A stretch of 18,943 nt of DNA from Chloroflexota bacterium (GTDB lineage: Bacteria > Chloroflexota > UBA6077): positions 1 through 18,943 of the forward strand of contig JAJZQR010000084.1 of the NCBI GenBank assembly GCA_021806765.1, given 5' to 3'. Positions within the stretch are counted from its first letter, which is position 1. Each line of letters starts with the position of its first letter. The notes beneath the pieces are model-generated. The model was not told the DNA's origin. It worked only from the letters and a program-made list of their open reading frames with translations, and did no database searches. Both the position numbers and the translations under genes were made by a program. Positions 1-5,773 of the stretch are shown in pieces.

Positions 1-117
1 GACTTCTCCAGGGACGGGAAGACCCTGGGGATGCTCAGCGTGAACGGGTATTCCGGCCAGGTCTGGCTGCACACCTGGCACGGGGACTTCATCGGCGAGA
101 AAGAGATCGGTAGCTAA
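1..117 (+). CDS. C-terminal fragment of an unidentified protein, possibly PepSY-like
   Basis: An open frame runs from the first base to a TAA at 115-117, giving 38 residues that end in a Trp/His-rich segment (GQVWLHTWHGDFIGEKEI). The start and most of the protein lie outside the window. The tail recalls short secreted or membrane-anchored PepSY-type proteins from Chloroflexota that end in a VW-HTWHG-FI pattern, but this is from memory and cannot be tested on 38 residues. It ends 57 bases before the histidine kinase on the same strand, so the two may share a transcript; if so, the missing response regulator could lie further upstream. I am confident of the frame because it is open to the edge, and not of the identity. 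Confidence 0.5.
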   Translation, partial: DFSRDGKTLGMLSVNGYSGQVWLHTWHGDFIGEKEIGS

Positions 118-174
118 AGGGGCAGCCTACAGACTAGCCCAAGATCCATCCGGCTCTTCCTGGAGACTGTACTC

Positions 175-1791
175 ATGCGCAGCATGGCGTTCAAGCTGGT
201 CGCGGCGTTCGCGGTGGTCGCCCTGGTGGGGGTGCTGATCGTCGCCTTCCTCGCCAACCGCCTCACGTCCACTGCCTTTGGCAGCTACGTGGAGCAGGGA
301 GTACTCGCCCAGGACCAGAGGATCGCCGACTACATCGTCGAGCAGTACGCATCCGGCGGGTGGCGAAGCGTGGCCGCCACGCTGATGCCCATCTCCCACT
401 CGACCGGCACCCGACTCGTGGTGGCGGACACCTCCGCCAAGGTCGTCGCCGACTCCTCGGGCCGCCTCACCAATGGCCCTGTCCCGAACCCCGCCCCCGG
501 CCGGCAGGTGCCCCTGAAGGCCGACGGGAAACCCATCGGAACCCTCTACGTCGCCGAGAGCACCTCGGGCATGTCCGGCATGATGGGCCGGTGGGACATG
601 ATGGACCAGGAAGAGATGATGGGCGGTTGGGGGATGATGGGCAACCAGGGTTGGCGCGGTTGGATGGGAGGACGGTCCCCCGCTTCCCCTGGCAACGCCG
701 GTACCACGCCTCCTCCCAGTTCCACCCTCCCTGCTTCTGGAACAAACACCAGTGGAGCAAACACCAGCTCCGCGGAGCGTTACCTGGACGCCGTGGGCCA
801 GGCGACCTGGATCGCCGGAGGACTCGCCGTGCTGGTGGCCGTGCTCCTGGGCTTCATCCTCAGCCGGCGCATCACCTTGCCCTTGAGGGGCCTAACCCTG
901 GCCGCCGGTCGGGTGGCCTCGGGAGACTTCTCGGGGCGGGTAGAGGTCCGCTCGAAGGACGAGCTGGCCTCCCTCGCCGCCGCCTTCAACACCATGGCCG
1001 AGAGCCTGGCGAAGGCCGAGGAGCAGAGGAGGAGGCTCTTCTCCGACATAGCCCACGAGCTGAAAACCCCCATCGCCGTCATCCAGGGGAACCTGGAGGC
1101 CATCGCCGATGGGGTGGCCGATCCCACGCCGGAGAGGATCGCCTCCTTGCAGGAAGAGACGGCGCTCCTGACCCGGCTCGTCACGGACCTGCGGGACCTG
1201 TCTCTCGCCGAATCGGGGCAGCTCAAGCTGCATCCCCAGCCGGCAGACCTGGGGGAGCTGGTCGGGGGCGCCGTGGCCGGCGTACTGACCCAGGCAGAGG
1301 AACGAGGGGTCGAGGTGGCGGCCAGCGCCGAGGAGGGACTGCCCACGGTCCTCGCCGATCCCGACCGGGTCGGCCAGATCCTGCGCAACCTCATCGCCAA
1401 TGCCCTCCGATACACCCCGTCTGGGGGCACCGTCACCGTCTCCGCCAGCAGCTATCAGCCGTCAGCTATCAGCACTCAGCACCCAGCACCTCACGTCCAG
1501 CACGCAGAACCCAGAACCCAGAACTCGGCATCCGGTGCGTCCTTCGTCCGCGTGAGTGTGTCGGACACCGGTTCGGGCATACCCCCAGAGGATTTGCCCC
1601 ACATCTTCGACCGCTTCTATCGAGTCGACAGGTCCAGGAGCCGGGCCAGCGGAGGCACCGGGCTGGGGCTCGCCGTGGTGAAGCAGTTGGTGGAGGCCCA
1701 CGGGGGGAGGGTCTGGGCGGAGAGCGAGCTGGGCAGGGGCGCCGTCTTCCATTTCACCCTGCCGGCGGCTGCCGCGGCTAGAACCACATAG
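175..1791 (+). CDS. Sensor histidine kinase with Met-Met hexad sensor loop
   Basis: A 538-residue membrane histidine kinase. TM1 is about residues 8-27 and TM2 about 210-230, enclosing an extracytoplasmic domain of some 180 residues. HAMP follows (about 231-283), then HisKA with phosphoacceptor His294 in DIAHELKTP, then the ATPase domain: N-box N405/N409, G1 box DTGSG from D464, a FDRFYR F-box and a GTGLGLAVVK G2 box. All catalytic motifs are intact. The sensor loop has ten Met in residues 133-166, including four MM pairs spaced every six residues, which suggests Cu(I)/Ag(I) sensing (inference). Residues about 426-455, between the N-box and G1 box, are not typical of the family and are encoded by a simple-sequence repeat. 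The ATG has GGAG 9 bases upstream; Met4 is an alternative start. No response regulator is in the window. Confidence 0.93.
   Translation: MRSMAFKLVAAFAVVALVGVLIVAFLANRLTSTAFGSYVEQGVLAQDQRIADYIVEQYASGGWRSVAATLMPISHSTGTRLVVADTSAKVVADSSGRLTNGPVPNPAPGRQVPLKADGKPIGTLYVAESTSGMSGMMGRWDMMDQEEMMGGWGMMGNQGWRGWMGGRSPASPGNAGTTPPPSSTLPASGTNTSGANTSSAERYLDAVGQATWIAGGLAVLVAVLLGFILSRRITLPLRGLTLAAGRVASGDFSGRVEVRSKDELASLAAAFNTMAESLAKAEEQRRRLFSDIAHELKTPIAVIQGNLEAIADGVADPTPERIASLQEETALLTRLVTDLRDLSLAESGQLKLHPQPADLGELVGGAVAGVLTQAEERGVEVAASAEEGLPTVLADPDRVGQILRNLIANALRYTPSGGTVTVSASSYQPSAISTQHPAPHVQHAEPRTQNSASGASFVRVSVSDTGSGIPPEDLPHIFDRFYRVDRSRSRASGGTGLGLAVVKQLVEAHGGRVWAESELGRGAVFHFTLPAAAAARTT
580..651 (+). repeat. Four 18-bp units encoding MMxxxx hexads
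   Basis: Four consecutive 18-base units, each starting ATGATGG, encode MMGRWD, MMDQEE, MMGGWG and MMGNQG within the sensor loop of the histidine kinase. The third bases and last codons differ between units, so the array is an old or selected repeat and not a fresh slippage product. Trp residues sit among the Met pairs, and a fifth MG with Trp (WRGWMGG) follows. Confidence 0.85.
1447..1539 (+). repeat. Simple-sequence repeat translated inside the histidine kinase
   Basis: The stretch consists of degenerate copies of (A/G)TCAGC or CTCAGCACC-like units followed by CCCAGAACCCAGAACC-like units. It resembles the intergenic repeats at 10271-10348 and 13679-13732 in this window. Here it keeps one orientation and the reading frame, adding about 30 Ser/Gln/Pro/His-rich residues (about 426-455) between two strands of the ATPase domain. 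Those two repeats contain both orientations; this one does not. Confidence 0.75.
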
Positions 1792-1837
1792 TCCGTTCCT
1801 CAGCCGCTCTCCGGTCGCGCCCGGCCGGGGAGGAATC

Positions 1838-1891
1838 TTCACATCCTTCCCATCGGGCCTTCACGGGATGTTCACATTCCCCTGGTAACCT
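1838..1891 (+). promoter_or_regulatory. TTCAC direct-repeat operator and probable -10 element
   Basis: TTCACATC at 1838, TTCCCATC at 1847, TTCACGGG at 1860 and TTCACATT at 1871 form a set of direct repeats. The last two are exactly 11 bases apart, and the first and third are 22 apart. Spacing by whole helical turns is characteristic of OmpR/PhoB-family response regulator sites. TAACCT at 1886-1891 could be the -10 element with the repeats replacing a -35. The element lies between the kinase and the secreted protein and is the natural candidate target of the kinase's partner (inference). Confidence 0.6.
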
Positions 1892-1952
1892 GTCCCCTGA
1901 CAGAACAGATCAAGACGCCCCACGGCGTCGGACGGCCAGGAGGAGAAGTGCA

Positions 1953-2273
1953 ATGAGGCGTAGGTTGGCAGTGCTGGGCACGGCGATAGCGGTGGCAGCA
2001 GCCCTCGTGGTTCTGGTGGGAAGCATAGCTTTCGCACAGGTCCCGGGGGGATATGGATACGGCCCCGGCGGATACGGAAACGGCTATGGAATGATGGGCC
2101 GGGGAATGATGGGGGGCTACAACAGCTGGGGCTACCAGCAGGCTCCCAACAGCGGGAATGGCTACTACGGCCCGCAGGGTCAGGCTCCCAATGCCTCCCG
2201 GGGCTACTCCGGCTGGGGCCGGCACATGGGGCCGGGCATGATGGGCGGTTACTACGGCGGCTGGGGCTGGTAG
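1953..2273 (+). CDS. Small secreted Gly/Tyr/Met/Trp-rich protein
   Basis: A 106-residue protein that I cannot assign to a named family. A signal peptide is clear: MRRR, a hydrophobic core to about residue 26, and an AFA-Q cleavage site after residue 28. The mature part has about 78 residues, low in charge, with GYG and GGY repeats. MM pairs sit at 47-48, 52-53 and 96-97, Met92 follows His91, and Trp occurs at 59, 88, 104 and 106. The MMG-plus-Trp composition echoes the sensor loop of the kinase just upstream, so a role as extracytoplasmic copper or silver ligand is plausible but unproven. AGGAGGAG at 1938-1945 gives a strong ribosome binding site 7 bases before ATG. It is monocistronic: direct repeats and a -10 lie upstream and a strong terminator lies downstream. 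Confidence 0.85.
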   Translation: MRRRLAVLGTAIAVAAALVVLVGSIAFAQVPGGYGYGPGGYGNGYGMMGRGMMGGYNSWGYQQAPNSGNGYYGPQGQAPNASRGYSGWGRHMGPGMMGGYYGGWGW

Positions 2274-2312
2274 CGGACTTCGGTCCAAAGGGACTTTCTC
2301 GAGGCTGGTCCC

Positions 2313-2362
2313 AACGAGCGGGCCTGATCGATGGCATCGATCAGGCCCGCTCGTTACTTCTT
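2313..2362 (+). terminator. Intrinsic terminator after the secreted protein
   Basis: A perfect 20-bp stem (AACGAGCGGGCCTGATCGAT at 2313-2332 and its complement at 2336-2355) closes on a 3-base loop and is followed by a pyrimidine tract, ACTTCTTCTT. The T-run is broken by C, but stem length and position, 40 bases after the stop, make a terminator the best reading. Confidence 0.85.
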
Positions 2363-2410
2363 CTTGTCGGGCTTCACCCAGCTTGCCCGCCCCAATGGGA
2401 AGTGCTATCA

Positions 2411-2441
2411 TTGCCCAGATGGATTAAGCGGTAGCTTAATC
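2411..2441 (+). promoter_or_regulatory. ATPase promoter with palindromic metal-repressor operator
   Basis: GATTAAGC at 2422-2429 and GCTTAATC at 2434-2441 form a perfect inverted repeat around GGTA. A possible -35 TTGCCC (2411-2416) and -10 CTTAAT (2435-2440) are 18 bases apart, so the palindrome would cover the -10. This size and AT-rich dyad suit an ArsR/SmtB-family dimer; the ArsR gene at the other end of the ATPase is the obvious candidate (inference). Confidence 0.65.
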
Positions 2442-2491
2442 GTCGGATGATGGTCGGTGCGGCGCCGATGCCGCGCCCGAGGAGAGAGTGA

Positions 2492-4825
2492 GTGGAGAAG
2501 ACCCTCGAACTGGAGGTCCCGCTTCTGGTCCCCGGCCTCGAGGACGGCCGGGACCGCTGCCTCGAACGGCTGGAAGGGGCTTTGAAGGAACGCAAGGGGA
2601 TCAGCCGCGCCCACGTGGAGCGGGACCAGGCCCCGCCCCGCCTCTGCCTTCACTACGACCCTGCCCAGATCACGGTAGAGGCCGTGCGACGTATGGCGAA
2701 GCGAGCAGGCACCGACATCGCCAATCGCTATCACCACGAGGTGATCCCCGTGGAGGGGATGGACTGCTCCGACTGCGCCCTGGTGGTGGAGCACGGCATT
2801 TCCAGGGTGGACGGGGTCCTCTCGGCCAGCCTCAACTACGCCGCGGAGATCCTCCACGTGGAGTTCGACACTCACCACACGAGTAGGAGGGCTATCGAGA
2901 GGCGGATCAGGCAGCTCGGATACGACGTCCCGGCCGGTCCGGTCCGCACCTGGTTCGCAGCCAACCGTGAGCTGCTCTTCAGCCTTCTCGCTGGCGCCCT
3001 GCTGACCATTGGCTGGGCGGGAGGGCAGTTCCTGGCCTTTCCCTTCGCTGCATCTCTGACCCTGTACCTCGCCGCTTACGCCTTCGGGGGATACGACGTC
3101 TCCCGCCACGCCCTCCACGCCCTGAGGGAGCGAGAGCTCGACACCGACGTGCTGATGGTGGTGGCAGCTCTGGGCGCGGCGGCCCTGGGCGACTTTCCCG
3201 AAGGCGCTCTTCTCCTCTTCCTCTTCAGCCTGGGCCATGCCCTGGAGGAGCGGGCCCTCGACAGGGCGAGGAGCGCCATACGGGCCCTGGCGGACCTCGC
3301 CCCCAAGACGGCACTGGTGAGGCGCGGCGATCAGGAGGTCGAGATCCCCGTCGGGCAGGTCCAGATCGGCGACACGGTGATCGTCCGCCCTGGAGTGCGG
3401 GTGTCGGTGGACGGGGTGGTCGAGAGCGGCGCCTCGGCGGTGGACCAGTCACCCGTGACCGGCGAGAGTATCCCCGTGGACAAGTCGGCAGGGGATCAGG
3501 TCTTCACCGGCTCGGTGAACGGTGAGGGTGCCCTCACAGTCAGGACGACCCGTCTGGCGAAGGACAGCACCCTGGCCCGGGTGATGGAGATGGTGGAGCA
3601 GGCCCAGGCCCAGAAGTCCCCCACCCAGCAGCTCACCGAGCGTTTTGTGCGCTTCTTCGTGCCGGCGGTCCTGGTGGGCGACCTTCTGCTGATCGTGGTG
3701 CCGCCGCTCTTCGGCGTGCCCTTCGCCGACTCCTTCCTGCGGGCGATGACCCTGCTGGTGGCGGCCTCCCCCTGTGCCCTCGCCCTCGGCACCCCTTCCG
3801 CTATCCTGGCAGGGGTGGCGCGGGCAGCCCGGGGCGGCGTCCTGGTCAAGGGCGGCGCCCACCTGGAGAACCTGGGGAGGCTGCGAGCCGTTGCCTTCGA
3901 CAAGACGGGCACGGTGACCAGGGGGAGGCCGGAGTTGACCGACGTGGTGCCACTGGACTCGATGACGGAGGACGAGCTGCTGGCCCTGGCCGCCGCCGTC
4001 GAGAGCCGCTCCGCCCACCCGCTGGCACAGGCAGTGGTCAGGGCAGCCCAGGAGCGGGGACTGGATCTCCCGGCCGTCGGCGAGGCGAACGCCCTCACGG
4101 GGCGAGGGATCGTGGCCGAGGTGAACGGGAAGGTGGCCCGGGTAGGCAACCTGAAGCTGTTCGAGGAGATCGACGTGCAGCTGCCCGCGACCGTTCAGCG
4201 ACGGGCAGCTGCGTTGGAAGAGCAGGGCAAGACGACGATGGTGGTCAGTATAGACCGTATTGCCGTCGGTCTCATCGCCGTGGCGGACGTCCTGCGCCCG
4301 GAGGCCGCCTCCGCCGTCGCCGCCCTCCGGCGAGCCGGGGTGGGCCAGACGGTGATGCTCACCGGCGACAACGCCCGGGTAGCGGCCCACATCGCCCGCC
4401 AGGTCGGCATGACAGATTACCGTGCTGACCTAATGCCCGAGGGCAAGCTGAACGCCATCGGTGAGCTGGTCGACCGCTACGGGGTGGTTGCCATGGTGGG
4501 CGACGGTGTCAACGACGCTCCGGCCCTGGCGAACGCCACCGTGGGGATTGCCATGGGAGGTGCCGGGACCGACGTGGCCCTGGAGACGGCGGACGTCGCC
4601 CTAATGGGGGACGATCTCTCGCGGCTGCCCTTCGCCGTCGGGTTGGGCCGGGCCACCCGGCGGGTCATCCAGCAGAACCTGGTGGTATCGATGGGCGTGG
4701 TCGTGGTGCTGATGGGGCTTGCCGTGACGGGACTGGCCGGCATCGGCGTGGCCATCGTCTTCCACGAGGGTAGCACCATCCTGGTGGCCCTGAACGCGCT
4801 CCGCCTGCTGGGCTTCAGGGAGTAG
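2492..4825 (+). CDS. Heavy-metal P1B-type ATPase, P1B-4-like (SPC/HEGST)
   Basis: A 777-residue metal-exporting P-type ATPase. Residues about 4-72 look like a degenerate HMA domain with no CxxC loop. Residues about 84-148 form a second HMA with GMDCSDC (C92, C95). About eight membrane segments follow, with the TGES actuator loop, the phosphorylation site DKTGT (D470), an SRSAHPL motif and GDGVNDAP. The transport motif is SPC (S426-P427-C428), not CPC, and the last membrane region carries HEGST (H758-T762). SPC with HEG(G/S)T marks subgroup P1B-4, whose members export Co, Zn, Fe or related divalent ions. An N-terminal HMA pair is unusual in that subgroup. Start GTG is preceded by GGAGAG at 2481-2486. 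The 3' end overlaps the convergent arsR by 11 bases. Confidence 0.95.
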   Translation: MEKTLELEVPLLVPGLEDGRDRCLERLEGALKERKGISRAHVERDQAPPRLCLHYDPAQITVEAVRRMAKRAGTDIANRYHHEVIPVEGMDCSDCALVVEHGISRVDGVLSASLNYAAEILHVEFDTHHTSRRAIERRIRQLGYDVPAGPVRTWFAANRELLFSLLAGALLTIGWAGGQFLAFPFAASLTLYLAAYAFGGYDVSRHALHALRERELDTDVLMVVAALGAAALGDFPEGALLLFLFSLGHALEERALDRARSAIRALADLAPKTALVRRGDQEVEIPVGQVQIGDTVIVRPGVRVSVDGVVESGASAVDQSPVTGESIPVDKSAGDQVFTGSVNGEGALTVRTTRLAKDSTLARVMEMVEQAQAQKSPTQQLTERFVRFFVPAVLVGDLLLIVVPPLFGVPFADSFLRAMTLLVAASPCALALGTPSAILAGVARAARGGVLVKGGAHLENLGRLRAVAFDKTGTVTRGRPELTDVVPLDSMTEDELLALAAAVESRSAHPLAQAVVRAAQERGLDLPAVGEANALTGRGIVAEVNGKVARVGNLKLFEEIDVQLPATVQRRAAALEEQGKTTMVVSIDRIAVGLIAVADVLRPEAASAVAALRRAGVGQTVMLTGDNARVAAHIARQVGMTDYRADLMPEGKLNAIGELVDRYGVVAMVGDGVNDAPALANATVGIAMGGAGTDVALETADVALMGDDLSRLPFAVGLGRATRRVIQQNLVVSMGVVVVLMGLAVTGLAGIGVAIVFHEGSTILVALNALRLLGFRE

Positions 4826-5243
4826 CCCCGCCTGCCGGCGACTCGCCGGACTGTTCCGGGGCAGGGCCGTGCTCGAAGTGGGATAGGGCCACGGTGAGCA
4901 GGGTTCGGACGTGGCCGTCGTCCAGGGAGTAGTAGACGAGCTTGCCCTCCCGGCGGGTCTTGACCACCCGGAGCTGGCGCAGCATCTTCAGGTGCTGGGA
5001 GGCGGCCGCCTCCGAGACGCCGGTGAGGGCGGCCAGATCGCAGGTGCACAGCTCCTGATGCAGGAGGCTGTAGACGATCTTGGCCCGGGTGGCATCGGCC
5101 AGGGTGCGGAAGGTCTCCGCCAGGAGGAAGAAGTCCTCGTCGCCCAGGAGAAGTTCCCTCCCCCGTGCCACCCGCGCCGGGTCGGCGCCGTGGTCCCGGC
5201 AACGCTCCGCTTCAGCCTCCACTCCTCGCTGCTGTGGGATCAT
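4815..5243 (-). CDS. ArsR/SmtB-family metal-responsive repressor
   Basis: A 142-residue winged-helix repressor. The helix-turn-helix lies near residues 68-92 (DLAALTGVSEAAASQHLKML) and the wing ends in KLVYYSL. Two known metal sites are complete. The alpha3 site is ELCTCDL (C66, C68), with C15 of the N-terminal arm as a possible third thiolate. The alpha5 site is D109-G-H111 and H122-F-E-H125, with spacing identical to the Zn sites of SmtB and CzrA. Such proteins leave the operator when bound by Zn, Cd, Pb or Co. The ATG has GGGAGA 8 bases upstream (5252-5257). It is convergent with and overlaps the ATPase by 11 bases, whose promoter palindrome is its likely target. Its start region is duplicated upstream, creating a coupled leader frame. 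Confidence 0.93.
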   Translation of the reverse strand: MIPQQRGVEAEAERCRDHGADPARVARGRELLLGDEDFFLLAETFRTLADATRAKIVYSLLHQELCTCDLAALTGVSEAAASQHLKMLRQLRVVKTRREGKLVYYSLDDGHVRTLLTVALSHFEHGPAPEQSGESPAGGATP

Positions 5244-5244
5244 C
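5216..5244. repeat. 29-bp direct repeat, copy 1 (covers arsR start)
   Basis: This 29-base segment is identical to 5278-5306, 62 bases away. It holds the arsR start codon and first nine codons on the minus strand (MIPQQRGVE). The exact identity implies a recent tandem duplication or strong selection. Confidence 0.95.
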
Positions 5245-5305
5245 TGGATGTTCTCCCATCTGTCCGCCTACACTCTCCCTCCACTCCTCGCTGCTGTGGG
5301 ATCAT
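5240..5305 (-). CDS. Possible 21-codon leader peptide coupled to arsR
   Basis: On the minus strand an ATG at 5305 opens a 21-codon frame (MIPQQRGVEGECRRTDGRTS plus R) that stops at a TGA, 5242-5240. This TGA overlaps the arsR start as ATGA, a classical coupling arrangement. AGGAG (complement of 5313-5317) sits 7 bases before the ATG. The first nine residues equal those of ArsR because both come from the duplicated 29-base segment. It may be a genuine translational leader, or a by-product of duplication that left the original start behind. No homology can be claimed for the peptide. Confidence 0.45.
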   Translation of the reverse strand: MIPQQRGVEGECRRTDGRTSR

Positions 5306-5306
5306 C
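5278..5306. repeat. 29-bp direct repeat, copy 2 (upstream of arsR)
   Basis: Identical to 5216-5244. On the minus strand it provides an additional ATG at 5305-5303 followed by the same MIPQQRGVE coding sequence, but the 62-base offset puts it in a different frame from arsR. Confidence 0.95.
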
Positions 5307-5392
5307 CCTCAACTCCTGTACCCAACGATGAAGCACCCGCCTAATCGTAATGATACGCCATCGGGAGGGGATGGGCCAGCGTCAGGGGTCAC

Positions 5393-5421
5393 TTGCCATA
5401 TCCCCCCAGGGAGGATATGAT
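5393..5421 (+). promoter_or_regulatory. csoR-CDF promoter with CsoR-type operator in the spacer
   Basis: TTGCCA (5393-5398) and TATGAT (5416-5421) are separated by exactly 17 bases, a good sigma-70 promoter. The spacer is filled by a 23-base near-palindrome, 5397-5419, with arms CATATCC and GGATATG around a C-tract then a G-tract. A/T flanks with C- and G-tracts meeting in the middle are the hallmark of CsoR/RcnR-family operators. The csoR gene starts about 40 bases downstream of the expected transcription start, implying autoregulation. Confidence 0.8.
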
Positions 5422-5469
5422 GCCGGCATGCAAATGGGATGATGTCGGCCGCTTCAACTGGAGACGAAC

Positions 5470-5757
5470 GTGAAGGATGCGGGAAGCCACGGGGAGCATC
5501 AGCACACCAAAGAAGTGATCAACCGACTGTCGCGCATCGAGGGACACGTCCGGGCGGTCAAGGGCATGGTGGAGGAGGGCCGAGCCTGCCCCGATGTGCT
5601 GATCCAGCTTGCCGCCATCCGGTCAGCCGTGGAGCAGGCATCCCGGGTGGTCTTATCGGACCACGTAGAATCCTGCCTGCGGGGAGCTGCGGCGACGGGG
5701 GCTGCCGACGAGGAGTGGGTGAGTCTGAAAGAAGCCCTCGACCGGTTCATCTCGTAA
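5470..5757 (+). CDS. CsoR/RcnR-family metal-sensing repressor
   Basis: A 95-residue all-helical repressor of the DUF156 family, of normal length. The signature RLSRIEGHVRAVKGM begins at R19. The metal ligands C40, H65 and C69 (in ACPDVL and DHVESC) form the C-H-C set of Cu(I)-type CsoR. The N-terminus adds H7, H10 and H12, and an N-terminal His ligand is what Ni/Co sensors such as RcnR, DmeR and InrS use. Sequence alone therefore does not settle copper versus nickel/cobalt. It precedes a CDF exporter by 16 bases, like the dmeR-dmeF pair, which favours Ni/Co/Zn-type regulation. The start is GTG with GGAG at 5460-5463, six bases upstream. The operator lies in its own promoter. Confidence 0.93.
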   Translation: MKDAGSHGEHQHTKEVINRLSRIEGHVRAVKGMVEEGRACPDVLIQLAAIRSAVEQASRVVLSDHVESCLRGAAATGAADEEWVSLKEALDRFIS

Positions 5758-5773
5758 CTGGGGTAAGTATCCG

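Noticed and set aside
1447..1539. CRISPR array or CRISPR remnant
   Set aside because: The units are 6-10 bases, degenerate and without spacers, so this is a simple-sequence repeat. The repeats at 10271 and 13679 fail for the same reason.
3449..4390. Long minus-strand open frame inside the P-type ATPase gene
   Set aside because: It is antisense to an intact gene with all family motifs, has low-complexity Gly/His/Arg composition expected from GC-rich codon shadowing, and has no plausible domain. The same holds for long antisense frames over mtnA, metK, the epimerase, the mutase and manA.
5318..5392. A minus-strand arsR promoter
   Set aside because: TATCAT and TACGAT could serve as -10 elements but no acceptable -35 lies 16-18 bases upstream, so no promoter was annotated.
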